Below are positions 34,558 to 42,744 of a stretch of DNA of 64,000 bases, piece after piece (position 1 is the stretch's first letter; each line of letters begins with the position of its first letter). The notes under the pieces were generated by a model. It saw only the letters and a program-made list of their open reading frames with translations, ran no database searches and was not told the origin of the DNA. Source of the stretch: Candidatus Peregrinibacteria bacterium RIFOXYB2_FULL_33_20 (GTDB taxonomy: Bacteria > Patescibacteriota > Gracilibacteria > UBA1369 > GWF2-33-10); the NCBI GenBank assembly GCA_001788835.1, contig MFXK01000010.1, forward strand, positions 1 through 64,000. The letters run 5' to 3'. Made by a program: the position numbers and the translations under genes.

Positions 34558-35271
34558 ATGCACTATTTGAAAGATCCACAATCTGAAGAACTAGATTTTG
34601 GTTATAAATCACCAATTTCATCTGCTCAAGATGACAGATTATCTCTGCAAGATACTTTCAGTAGACTTGAAGATGGAATTTTTACACCTCAACAGTCCAA
34701 TATTCAAGTCACACCTCAACTCATTCAAGCTCAAACTTTAGATGACCAAGCTATACTAAAAGCAGTAGCATCTGAAAGGACTCCTTATAGTAGTTTTGAT
34801 GCTTTTGCTCAATTAATAGCTAGAAAAATGCTAGCATTAAGAATAGAAAATGGAGCTGAATTAATCTTACCGCTTGTATCATTTATAAAAAGAACTATAA
34901 AAGCATTAGGTAATGATGCTCCGCAAACATTAGCTGGATTGCAAGCTCGTATATTAGAAGAATCAAACTTAGATTCTCGTATTCAATTATCAATGCTACT
35001 CGGAGATACGGCTACTTCATTTGCGGCAGGATGGATTACCAATAGACACCTTCATAGAGTAATGAGAAGTGAAGAATTGTATCGATACGCTAACGGAATG
35101 GCAATTGGAGGCTATGTTGAAGCGATAAGCTTAGCTTTGAGAGATGTATTACATAGTAACAGCAAATCAGTACCAAACAAATTACAACCATTAGTAGATA
35201 GATTTCCAAGTGGAGTACGAGTGTTACATGCTTTACAGCCAAAAAAAATACCTAAGGATATGATTAATTAA
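34558..35271 (+). CDS. Unknown soluble helical protein
   Basis: 237 aa, not recognised. Residues 1-~70 are polar and probably disordered. The rest is helical with Leu/Ala-rich segments (SFDAFAQLIARKMLALRIEN, QLSMLLGDTATSFAAGW) and several Arg. No membrane helix, no Cys and no catalytic motif. Its higher GC and richer Arg/Gln use resemble the large unknown proteins at 37421, 47081 and 50451 more than the adjacent AT-rich genes, which may mean a shared origin. Confidence 0.65.
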   Translation: MHYLKDPQSEELDFGYKSPISSAQDDRLSLQDTFSRLEDGIFTPQQSNIQVTPQLIQAQTLDDQAILKAVASERTPYSSFDAFAQLIARKMLALRIENGAELILPLVSFIKRTIKALGNDAPQTLAGLQARILEESNLDSRIQLSMLLGDTATSFAAGWITNRHLHRVMRSEELYRYANGMAIGGYVEAISLALRDVLHSNSKSVPNKLQPLVDRFPSGVRVLHALQPKKIPKDMIN

Positions 35272-35279
35272 TATTTACA

Positions 35280-35474
35280 ATGTTATTAGATAACTTTACT
35301 TATAATAGAGCCAAGGAATTGTCGAGAGAACCATTAAATAGTGTGGATATAGAATTAGACTCCACTCATCCATTTGTAAAATTTATAAAAGACAATATAG
35401 GTAAATTTACAAGCACATACGGGATAATATATATATATATATCTGTCAAGCAAAATGCGAAAATTATTGCCTAA
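35280..35474 (+). CDS. Short unknown frame, possibly truncated
   Basis: 64 aa starting MLLDNFTYNRAKELSREPLN, 8 bases after the preceding stop. Its last ~16 residues are read from an (AT)n run at 35428-35445 and following junk, so the natural C-terminus may be lost. It lies at the edge of a region of broken genes. Weak case. Confidence 0.3.
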   Translation: MLLDNFTYNRAKELSREPLNSVDIELDSTHPFVKFIKDNIGKFTSTYGIIYIYISVKQNAKIIA

Positions 35475-35514
35475 TATGGTTTTTAAAATAATTAATTTGA
35501 TTTAAAATATAGTT

Positions 35515-36030
35515 GTGCAACATTGGATATCTATTATTGAAGCTTCTTTTCTAGGATTCAAAGTATTGCCCTATTTTAACAATTTCAAAAAAAGAATTAT
35601 CAGATCACCAAAATTTTATTTTAGCGATACTGGTCTGGCAGCTTGGCTACTCAACATAAGACAGGCCGATAGTATTTGGTCAAGCTATATGAATGGAGCT
35701 CTATTTGAAAATTTGATCATGTCGGAAATACACAAATTTATTAATAACAATGGACTGCATACCCAAATTTATTTTTACAAAGATTCAAATGATTTGGAAT
35801 GTGACTGTATTATCGAATGGGATTCAAAACTTTACCTAATTGAAATCAAGTCTGCACAAACAATAAAAAAGGAATTATATGCAAATTTATTGAAATTTAA
35901 AAAATTAGAGAGAAATGTAGATAAATTATATTTAATTTATGGTGGAGATAAAAATTACAAACTTACCGATATAAATGTAATAAGCTGGAAAAATGTTTGC
36001 CAAGCTATGAAAGAGATTTTTGTCAAATAG
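35515..36030 (+). pseudogene. C-terminal remnant of a DUF4143-type AAA protein
   Basis: 171 codons from a GTG. The text ASFLGFKVLPYFNNFKKRII, SPKFYFSDTGLAAWLL and GALFENLIMSEIHK, then LECDCIIEWDSKLYLIEIKS, is the DUF4143 domain (PD-(D/E)XK-like, with D-x-I-x-x and E-I-K-S) that normally follows an AAA ATPase domain in ~400-residue proteins. The ATPase half is absent and the upstream DNA is an (AT)n tract, so the gene is truncated at its 5' end. Start codon use is uncertain. Such proteins often lie near mobile DNA. Confidence 0.75.
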
Positions 36031-36053
36031 TGAGGTAGAAGTTTAATTTATAA

Positions 36054-36143
36054 TGGTCCCGCAAAATTAGACACGAAAAAATGAAAAATAAGATAGAATG
36101 ATTTTACAAAATAATCATTCTAAAAACATGGGAAATGGTAAAA
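36054..36143 (+). mobile_element. Left-end remnant of an IS3-like insertion sequence
   Basis: TGGTCCCGCAAAATTAGACA is of the type of IS3-family terminal repeats (TG... with GACAC). About 40 bases on, a frame begins at a hairpin (AGAATGATT/AATCATTCT) and reads MGNGKKHY, reminiscent of the start of IS3 OrfA. It is cut off by the cassette remnant at 36144. Assignment is by eye. Confidence 0.5.
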
Positions 36144-36263
36144 AACACTATCGATGTTACTCCTCTACTGGATTCCTGCCGGAGTTTACCCCAATGGAGA
36201 TGGGGGCAGGAATGACTGCTGACGATAAATTAAAATTTTTTCAAACCATTTTCTGCTTGATCC
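36144..36263 (+). mobile_element. Remnant of the GIY-YIG cassette, 3' end only
   Basis: The segment ACACTATCGA ... ACTGGATTCC ... GGAATGACTGCTGACGATAA ... CCATTTTCTGCTTGATCC matches the part downstream of the GIY-YIG gene in both full copies, including the terminal inverted repeat. The gene and other end are missing. Its terminal repeat truncates the helicase remnant on the right. Confidence 0.8.
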
Positions 36264-36706
36264 CATATCACCAGTAAGAACTAAAACTTCCATCTTTTCT
36301 TTCAAATATAAACTGAGTATATCTATATGTTCACGCCTCTCAGCTATAAGAAGAATTTTACCTTTATCTTTATTTTGTAAAGTATGTTCACAAATCAAAT
36401 TATTTCTATAGAATTAAATTTGTTAATCACAGTGCTAAATGTTTTAGCAGGGATATGATGACATTCATCTACTATCTTATATACATATTCAAAAGTAAAT
36501 GAAGGATATTTCTGATACGAACGATCTCTGCATTTACCTTTTTGGAGTTTTAGACAAATTCCTTCTTTCCATTCATTATCACAAACAGGCATATAGCCAC
36601 TTTTACCGCTACTTCTATTCTCCCACCTCTTTGAAAAAACATCTTTCCTGCCTTTAAAAATATCAATAAATAATAAAACTTTTTCTTTGGAGGAAAGGTT
36701 AGACAT
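36264..36706 (-). pseudogene. Broken TOTE-type primase/DEAD-box helicase
   Basis: Two fragments in different frames meet at 36395-36398. The first (from 36706) begins with LFIDIFKGRKDVFSKRWEN, SGKSGYMPVCDNEWKEGICL and a KGKC motif, which recall the N-terminal primase region of TOTE conflict-system helicases. It then jumps directly to VDECHHIPAKTFSTVINKF, a helicase motif II (DECH) region. The second continues with RNNLICEHTLQNKDKG and ILLIAERREHIDIL. The ~400 residues expected between these motifs are deleted, and the 3' part ends abruptly at the cassette terminal repeat. Non-functional relic of a conflict or defence gene. Confidence 0.75.
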
Positions 36707-36753
36707 ATAATTTTTTCATAAATCACTTCAAATCATATCTTGAAATACAAATT

Positions 36754-37182
36754 TTAAAAAGTTCCTTCATCTTTACTAAATATACCACTAGAAATTGGTG
36801 TTCTGGTCTTTGCAAAATATTCACATAAAACTTCCCAAGCTACTTGATATACTTCCTCTGAAGTTGAGGCTCCTGACACTTCCCCTGATAACGGTTTACT
36901 CATATAATTTGAACTAATATGATATTTTTTCCCTTCAACTTGAATTAAAGGCTGTTGGCCATATATTTCCTCACCTTTCTCGTCTCTCCAAAATAACTGT
37001 AAATGATAATAAACTATAGTTCTTTTAATTTCTGGCGCTTTAGTGGATTCTGCCAAAACTTGTTCTCTTGTCTCTAACGTTATTTTGTCACCAGATTCAC
37101 TCAAGTCTGCCTTATTACCGCTTCCGTCAGTAATAATCTCAGAGCCATTACCGTCTACTTGCCCCAATTTTATTTCTGTCAT
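36754..37182 (-). CDS. Unknown 142-aa protein
   Basis: Start chosen at ATG 37182 (MTEIKLGQVDGNGSEI). The frame is open 13 codons further up, but with an atypical Cys/Trp-rich lead. Residues ~15-60 are Gly/Ser/Asp-rich. The rest forms a compact beta-alpha domain (KRTIVYYHLQLFWRDEKGEE, EVYQVAWEVLCEYFAKTRTP). No recognised family. Isolated between the helicase relic and the 414-aa gene. Confidence 0.5.
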   Translation of the reverse strand: MTEIKLGQVDGNGSEIITDGSGNKADLSESGDKITLETREQVLAESTKAPEIKRTIVYYHLQLFWRDEKGEEIYGQQPLIQVEGKKYHISSNYMSKPLSGEVSGASTSEEVYQVAWEVLCEYFAKTRTPISSGIFSKDEGTF

Positions 37183-37420
37183 AAATTTATTAATTAGGAA
37201 ACAACACCTAGACCATAGCATCTCTCTTTCTCTCTGTCAAGTTTTATTTTGATGAAATCTAAGATAAAATTAATTATTTAAATTAATATTTAAACACGCC
37301 TATTATTTCAAGATTTTATGGAAAAATGGTGCTGATTTTGCTCCTGAATTTTTGTATCAAATAGCAAAATAAAAATTTAATTTATTTCTAATTCCATTCT
37401 TTAAATTAATATCTTAGTTT

Positions 37421-38665
37421 TTATTTAAATTCTGCAATTTTCATTTCCCCGCAATATCCCTTAATATATTGTTCTAGCCGGATTGATATTTCAACCAATT
37501 GAGGATTTTCCTGAGATAGTTTTTTGCATAATAAATAAAGAGCAACAGTTACACCGAGATTACGAGTTAACTGCCGCCTCCCCCAACTTGGCGTAATATT
37601 TTTCGAGCGATCCACCTCAACTCTGGCAGTGATAGTAGAAATTAATCCATCTGATTCTTTGGTACTAACGCCAATAGAAAAATAATCCGCTTTCCCTTTT
37701 TCCCAATAATTGGCATAACCAGTGGTGCCGATTGTTATTGATGTTTGTGTGTTGGACCTATTGAATAAACCGCTACTTGCTAAAGCTATTGTGTCTGGCT
37801 CAGCAATTCTATCCCATTTCAAATTTTCATTGGGTACCCCGACATACGCTTTCAAAAGAGGATCGTACCAATTCAAATATGTATCCAATATATTAGTTGC
37901 CCCCTCAATAGATGTCATTAAATTGGCAAGTAATCCACATGTGAAACTCTCACCAATGGAAATCTTTCCTCCATTTAACTTTTTTTTAATTAAAAGAAAG
38001 ATTTCCTGCCAGACATGCCTATTGAGCTTCTTAGTATCTTGAACATCAGGCGTCAGCGGATCTTCTACGGTTTGAGAATCATACAAAAGAGCATTAATCC
38101 TACTATTTGCGTCTTGAATCACATCCAGAAACGCCATTATCTGATACATCGTTAATATGGCGGCAACCTCTTGGATTGCTGTCCTTTTATCTTCTGGGCT
38201 CTGTATAGTTTTAGGTGAAAAATCAAAACATTCTGAAACAAATGTTCCATGATTCCCAGCAAATGACATGATTTCACCAGCTCTTTCGCCACTAGCGAAA
38301 CCATGAGCTCCAGCTATTATCTGGCAATTGTTTAACCCAGCTTCTTTCGCCAAAGAAAATCCCTCTGTAATACACAATGAAGCGAGTGATCTCAAATCGC
38401 CTGGTAAACTAGAATATCTTACTAAACCACCCTGTAAATATTGTGAACTTTTATCATTTGAAGCTAAAGCATCTGCCTCCATACCAGGAGCAATACCACT
38501 ATTACATAAAAGGCCAATTTGCTGCTGTAATAGCATAGGATGTAGCAATCCCCCCAGTCTATATCTTAAATTTCTAAGCTGGGAAAGATCAAAATTCTCT
38601 AATTGCTTAACTAAACTGTGTATATCTTTACCTCCCAATATTTCCGGATCTGAATTCTGCTCCAT
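37421..38665 (-). CDS. Unknown 414-aa protein
   Basis: Not recognised. Soluble, mixed alpha/beta, with several Cys spread over the chain and a Gly/Ser-rich middle (CQIIAGAHGFASGERAGEIM; SITIGTTGYANYWEKG). Residues 1-~60 include a helical QLRNLRYRLGGLLHPMLLQQ. No signal peptide. It is expressed alone, divergent from the gene at 38795. The composition groups it with the other large unknown proteins of this window (34558, 47081, 50451). Confidence 0.65.
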   Translation of the reverse strand: MEQNSDPEILGGKDIHSLVKQLENFDLSQLRNLRYRLGGLLHPMLLQQQIGLLCNSGIAPGMEADALASNDKSSQYLQGGLVRYSSLPGDLRSLASLCITEGFSLAKEAGLNNCQIIAGAHGFASGERAGEIMSFAGNHGTFVSECFDFSPKTIQSPEDKRTAIQEVAAILTMYQIMAFLDVIQDANSRINALLYDSQTVEDPLTPDVQDTKKLNRHVWQEIFLLIKKKLNGGKISIGESFTCGLLANLMTSIEGATNILDTYLNWYDPLLKAYVGVPNENLKWDRIAEPDTIALASSGLFNRSNTQTSITIGTTGYANYWEKGKADYFSIGVSTKESDGLISTITARVEVDRSKNITPSWGRRQLTRNLGVTVALYLLCKKLSQENPQLVEISIRLEQYIKGYCGEMKIAEFK

Positions 38666-38736
38666 GTTAAATTTTAATTGTAATTATATTAATTTACCAC
38701 TTAAAAAATAAATGTCAATATCAATGCCCCAAAAAA

Positions 38737-38764
38737 TTGACTTTCCCAAAAAATACGCTATTAT
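38737..38764 (+). promoter_or_regulatory. Promoter upstream of the 171-aa gene
   Basis: TTGACT (38737-38742) and TATTAT (38759-38764) are 16 bases apart and 30 bases before the ATG at 38795. A good match to the general bacterial promoter pattern. Confidence 0.55.
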
Positions 38765-38794
38765 ATTTTCTTCTTATTATTTTATTTTTTTCAG

Positions 38795-39310
38795 ATGTTC
38801 AATTCAAATGATAAAAAACTGCGAGCATTTGCTCAAACAGATACAGATAATATTCTAAATAGAAATCGTTTTAGACCAAAATCATCTATAAATAGACGCT
38901 CAGGTAAGTTACTCGCAATAGGGACTTTGTTTGCAATGGGACTCGGCGGTCAATGCGCCTATCAACACGGAACCAGGCAAGAAATTCAAGCCTGCGTAAA
39001 AGGCCTTGAAAGCAGAGTTCATACTAACAACACAATACACGAAGGCAGTGATGGTCGTCATTACACCACTACTGATGTATCGACCCAATGGATAGTTGCT
39101 ACTGATCAAGGAACTTTACAAAATAGTTCTGCTTGGCTAAGTGGCAAATTTGATTCTAGTGAAATACAGGGGGACCTAAAAGAAGGCCAAAAATACCTGT
39201 TTAAAATTTATGGCTGGAATATTGGTTTTGACAGATATTATCCAAACATATTAGAAGCACAACTAATAGGCAGTTGTGATGATAAGGCTGATGATAACCT
39301 AAAAAAATAA
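38795..39310 (+). CDS. Membrane-anchored small beta-domain protein (DUF1523-like)
   Basis: 171 aa. A membrane helix at ~31-50 (LLAIGTLFAMGLGGQCAYQH) follows a basic N-terminus. The C-terminal ~75 residues read QWIVATDQGTLQNSSAWLSG, then KFDSSEIQGDLKEGQKYLFK and IYGWNIGFDRYYPNILEA. That is the pattern of small DUF1523-type domains (K-F-x-S-S/D-[IL] ... G-K-x-Y ... GWxI ... YPNI) known from phages and bacteria. Probably an extracytoplasmic beta-barrel-like fold. Function unknown. Confidence 0.65.
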   Translation: MFNSNDKKLRAFAQTDTDNILNRNRFRPKSSINRRSGKLLAIGTLFAMGLGGQCAYQHGTRQEIQACVKGLESRVHTNNTIHEGSDGRHYTTTDVSTQWIVATDQGTLQNSSAWLSGKFDSSEIQGDLKEGQKYLFKIYGWNIGFDRYYPNILEAQLIGSCDDKADDNLKK

Positions 39311-39316
39311 ATTAAT

Positions 39317-40237
39317 TCAAAATTCTGGCGTATACATCGGATCAGCTGATTCCAAGTCCTGAATTAAACCATCTGCAAAATCTAAATCAGCGAAATAGTC
39401 TGAAATTTCTGCATATTCTTTTTTGCTCAGTTTACGATTGATTTCAGGAAAATTTGCGGCTTTATAAGTTGGATAATATTGTGCCATGAGTGCGATGTAG
39501 GCTTTTTCTCCAAATTCTTTTTTTATCCAATCGAGAATTTTTTTACTATCTTCTGTGTGTCCGGGCAAAACCAGGTGTCGAATTATTAAACCGTTGGTGA
39601 TGAAATTATTTTGATTTAATTTTAGCCAGCCGACTTGTTTGTACATTTCTTTGACTGCCTCTGAAGCAAATTGAAAATAATTTATGAATTTGGAATATTG
39701 GAGAGCGATTTGATTGTCAAAATATTTAAAATCAGGCAGGTAAACATCTACAAGACCATCAAGTTTTTTCAAAGTTTCTACTTTTTCATAGCCATTGCTG
39801 TTCCAGATAATTGGAACTTTTATTTGTGATTTGTATTTATTTAAAAATTTACAAAGCAAATTTGAATATGGAGTCGGACTTACAAAATTTATATTATGAA
39901 CTTTCTTTTCGTTAATTAAATTTAAACAAATTTCCAAAAATTTTTCTTCGCTTGTCTCAAGATTTATTTTTTTCCCCCAAAATAAAGGATCTGAAATTTT
40001 ATAATTTTGACAAAACACGCATCGACCATTACAGCCAGTAAAAAATATTGCGCCAGATCCGCCCAATCCATCTTTCAAATCTTCACCACTGATCATTGGT
40101 TCTTCAAAAAAATGCTGCTGGACACGCGACACAAGAATTTTTTTTGGCAACTTACAAATCCCAAAGTTTTCAACTCGATCTACATTGCAGTTAAAAGGAC
40201 AAATAGTACAGGTGGAAGAAAATTTTGAATTAAACAT
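39317..40237 (-). CDS. Radical SAM protein, PflX type
   Basis: 306 aa. An N-terminal Cys cluster (CTICPFNCNVDRVENFGIC) precedes HFFEEPMISGED and the radical SAM motif FFTGCNGRCVFCQNYKIS, a CxxxCxxC that binds the 4Fe-4S cluster. The order fits COG1313 (PflX, related to pyruvate formate-lyase activating enzymes). These are assumed to generate the 5'-deoxyadenosyl radical, with substrate unknown. Full length. The C-terminal part LRHLVLPGHTEDSKKILDW is also typical. No glycyl-radical enzyme is adjacent, so the partner cannot be named. Confidence 0.88.
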   Translation of the reverse strand: MFNSKFSSTCTICPFNCNVDRVENFGICKLPKKILVSRVQQHFFEEPMISGEDLKDGLGGSGAIFFTGCNGRCVFCQNYKISDPLFWGKKINLETSEEKFLEICLNLINEKKVHNINFVSPTPYSNLLCKFLNKYKSQIKVPIIWNSNGYEKVETLKKLDGLVDVYLPDFKYFDNQIALQYSKFINYFQFASEAVKEMYKQVGWLKLNQNNFITNGLIIRHLVLPGHTEDSKKILDWIKKEFGEKAYIALMAQYYPTYKAANFPEINRKLSKKEYAEISDYFADLDFADGLIQDLESADPMYTPEF

Positions 40238-40238
40238 T

Positions 40239-40262
40239 CTTAACTCTTAGTTCTTAGTTCTA
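40239..40262. repeat. CTTAGTTCTTAGTTCTAA micro-repeat
   Basis: TCTTAACTCTTAGTTCTTAG runs upstream of the radical SAM start. Same family as 21035-21118 and the insert in pyrB. Confidence 0.5.
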
Positions 40263-40355
40263 ATTTATTCTAGTTCTCTTTAAAAAATAAATAAAGCATG
40301 TTATTTTTGCATCGTGCTTGGATTTTTTTTTATTCTTTTTTCTTTTTTCTAAATT

Positions 40356-42176
40356 ATGAAAAAATACGAACTTTTTGATAGAAACACACAAAGTTTTATT
40401 TATAGTTTACAGCCAAAAGCCATTCAGAGAATGCTTGATTTTGATTTTCTGATAGCACGCAACCTCCCATCAATCAGTGCAATCATTCAGCCTGGTTCAT
40501 CTGGTTTTCATAAAGTATTTTTTGGAACCAACGAAATCTTAATCCCAATTTATTCTGATATTGAGGAAGCTAGTAAAAATCATCCAAAAACTGATGTTCT
40601 GATTAATTTCGCTTCAATGCGTTCTGCTTATGAATCTAGTTTGGAAGCGCTAAATACTGATCAGATCCGAGTGATTGCTATAATTGCTGAAGGTGTGCCA
40701 GAGAGAAGATCAAGAGAACTTGCTATGATAGCAAAAAAAAAGAACAAATTAATTATAGGGCCAGCAACTGTTGGTGGAATTAAGGCTGGAGCTTTCAAAA
40801 TTGGTGACACAGCAGGAACAATTGAAAATATTATAGATTCAAAATTACATCGTCCTGGTTCAGTTGGTTTTGTTTCTAAGTCAGGTGGAATGAGCAACGA
40901 AATGTATAACGTTTTAGCTCAAACTACAAATGGTGTTTATGAAGGAATTTCAATTGGTGGAGATAGATATCCAGGTTCACAGCTGATTGATCATATTTTG
41001 AGATTTGAAGCTAATCCAGATATTAAGATGATTATTTCATTAGGAGAAATTGGCGGAACAGAAGAATATGCAATTGTTGATGCTTTGAAAAATGGTAAAA
41101 TTAAAAAACCTTTAATTATTTGGGTGACTGGTACTTGCGCTTCAGTTTTCCCCTCAGAAGTTCAATTTGGTCATGCAGGAGCAGCCTCAGGCAATAAGGA
41201 AACATCAGCCGAAGCAAAAAATAAAGCATTAAAGGAAGCTGGAGCATATGTGCCAAATTCTTTTGATGATTTTCCCGATTTGATTAAAAAAGTGTTTGTT
41301 AAATTAGAGCAAAAAAAGAAAATTCCTAAAATTATTGAGCCAAAACTTAATATAGTTCCTGAAGATTATGTTGTTTTGAAAAAAGCTGGAAAAGTTCGAA
41401 AAGCCACAAATTTTATTTGCACGATTTCTGATGATCGAGGAGAAGAATCAAAATATTTTGGTGTGCCGATTAGTGAAGTAGCAGAAGGGAATTATGGCAT
41501 TGGTGATGTATTATCTTTGTTATGGTTTAAGAAAAAATTGCCTAGGGAAGCTACCAAATTCTTGGAAATAGTGTTAAAAAATGTAGCTGACCACGGACCG
41601 GAAGTGAGCGGAGCCCATAATGCTATTGTGGCTGCTAGAGCTGGCAAAGATTTAATGTCTTGTTTGGCTTCAGGAATTTTGACAATCGGTCCAAGATTCG
41701 GCGGAGCAATTGCTGACAGCGCCAAATATTTCAAGGAAGCGCTAGATCAAAAGATGGAACCAAGAATTTTTGTTTCTGAAATGAAAAAAAAAGGCCTTAA
41801 TATCCCAGGCATTGGGCACAGAATTAAGAGTATTCACAATCCAGATAAACGAGTTGAGACTTTGAAAAAATATGCTTTTGCCAATTTTAAATCCAATAAA
41901 TATTTAAATTATGCTTTATCAGTAGCGGACATTACCACTCAGAAAAAAGCTAATTTAATTTTAAACGTAGACGGTTGTATTGCCATGTGTTTCTTGGATT
42001 TTATGGACAGTTTTGATTTTAGCAAGCAAGAGACGCAAGATGTTTTGAATGCGGAAATTCTGAACGGACTTTTCGTCTTGGGAAGATCAATCGGGATTAT
42101 GGGACATGTGTTTGATCAAAAACGTTTGAAAGAAAAATTATATAGGCATCCGGAAGACGATGTTTTATTCCTTTAA
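40356..42176 (+). CDS. aclA: ATP-citrate lyase, large (CoA-ligase/citrate-synthase-like) subunit
   Basis: 606 aa, matching the length of the AclA-type subunit. The N-terminal CoA-binding part has FVSKSGGMSNEMYNVL and IGPATVGGIKAGAF. The phospho-His motif is VQFGHAGAASG. The C-terminal citrate-synthase-like domain has GIGHRIKSIHNPDKRVETLK, NLILNVDGCIAM and LGRSIGIMGHVFDQKRLKE. The enzyme converts citrate, CoA and ATP to acetyl-CoA and oxaloacetate; it is the key step of one form of the reductive TCA cycle and a source of cytosolic acetyl-CoA in eukaryotes. It needs the smaller ATP-grasp subunit (AclB type), which is not in the window. Unusual for a reduced genome. Symbol follows green-sulfur-bacterial usage. 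Confidence 0.88.
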   Translation: MKKYELFDRNTQSFIYSLQPKAIQRMLDFDFLIARNLPSISAIIQPGSSGFHKVFFGTNEILIPIYSDIEEASKNHPKTDVLINFASMRSAYESSLEALNTDQIRVIAIIAEGVPERRSRELAMIAKKKNKLIIGPATVGGIKAGAFKIGDTAGTIENIIDSKLHRPGSVGFVSKSGGMSNEMYNVLAQTTNGVYEGISIGGDRYPGSQLIDHILRFEANPDIKMIISLGEIGGTEEYAIVDALKNGKIKKPLIIWVTGTCASVFPSEVQFGHAGAASGNKETSAEAKNKALKEAGAYVPNSFDDFPDLIKKVFVKLEQKKKIPKIIEPKLNIVPEDYVVLKKAGKVRKATNFICTISDDRGEESKYFGVPISEVAEGNYGIGDVLSLLWFKKKLPREATKFLEIVLKNVADHGPEVSGAHNAIVAARAGKDLMSCLASGILTIGPRFGGAIADSAKYFKEALDQKMEPRIFVSEMKKKGLNIPGIGHRIKSIHNPDKRVETLKKYAFANFKSNKYLNYALSVADITTQKKANLILNVDGCIAMCFLDFMDSFDFSKQETQDVLNAEILNGLFVLGRSIGIMGHVFDQKRLKEKLYRHPEDDVLFL

Positions 42177-42273
42177 CTTTTGTCACATGCCAAATTCAGT
42201 GAAACTATCAATGCCTTAAAAGCCTCGGCAGAGGAGGTGGGATTGAAAGGGAATCTTTAGCCTTGAACATTTC

Positions 42274-42690
42274 ATGATTATGAATTTATTTCCGATTGAA
42301 TTATCGGCAAAATATATAGAGAAAGCGCAGGAATTGTATATCCAAAATAATGATATTATTGAACAATTTATTCATGGTAGCGGTCATGGCGGGCAAAAAA
42401 TAAACAAGACCTCGTCTACAGTGTATTTAAAACATTTACCAACAGGTATTGAAATTAAATGCCAGGCTTTTCGTGAGCGGGGGAAAAATCGGATTCAGGC
42501 TTACAAACTTTTGATAGATAAAATTGAGTTTTTGAAAAAAGGCAAAGAATCCGAAAAAGCCAAAAAAAACTATAAATTAAAAAAACAAAAACAGAAACGT
42601 TCCAAAAGAGCCAAGGAAAAAATTTTAGAACAAAAACACCTTCGAAGTGAGGTGAAAAAAAACAGGACTCAGGTAAAAGCTGGTTTTTAG
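42274..42690 (+). CDS. RF-1-domain peptidyl-tRNA hydrolase (release-factor-like)
   Basis: 138 aa. The catalytic motif HGSGHGGQKINKTSSTVYL includes GGQ, which enters the ribosomal peptidyl-transferase centre. It continues with KHLPTGIEIKCQAFRERGKN. The C-terminus is a long basic tail (KKNYKLKKQKQKRSKRAKE), as in ribosome-rescue factors ArfB/YaeJ and the mitochondrial C12orf65 type. There is no codon-recognition domain, so it acts on stalled ribosomes, not at stop codons. It is a stand-alone gene between aclA and icd, with a weak upstream leader. Confidence 0.85.
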   Translation: MIMNLFPIELSAKYIEKAQELYIQNNDIIEQFIHGSGHGGQKINKTSSTVYLKHLPTGIEIKCQAFRERGKNRIQAYKLLIDKIEFLKKGKESEKAKKNYKLKKQKQKRSKRAKEKILEQKHLRSEVKKNRTQVKAGF

Positions 42691-42744
42691 CTTAAAAACT
42701 TTATAGCAACTGATAATGATTTTAATGAAAAGATCAGAGTACTT

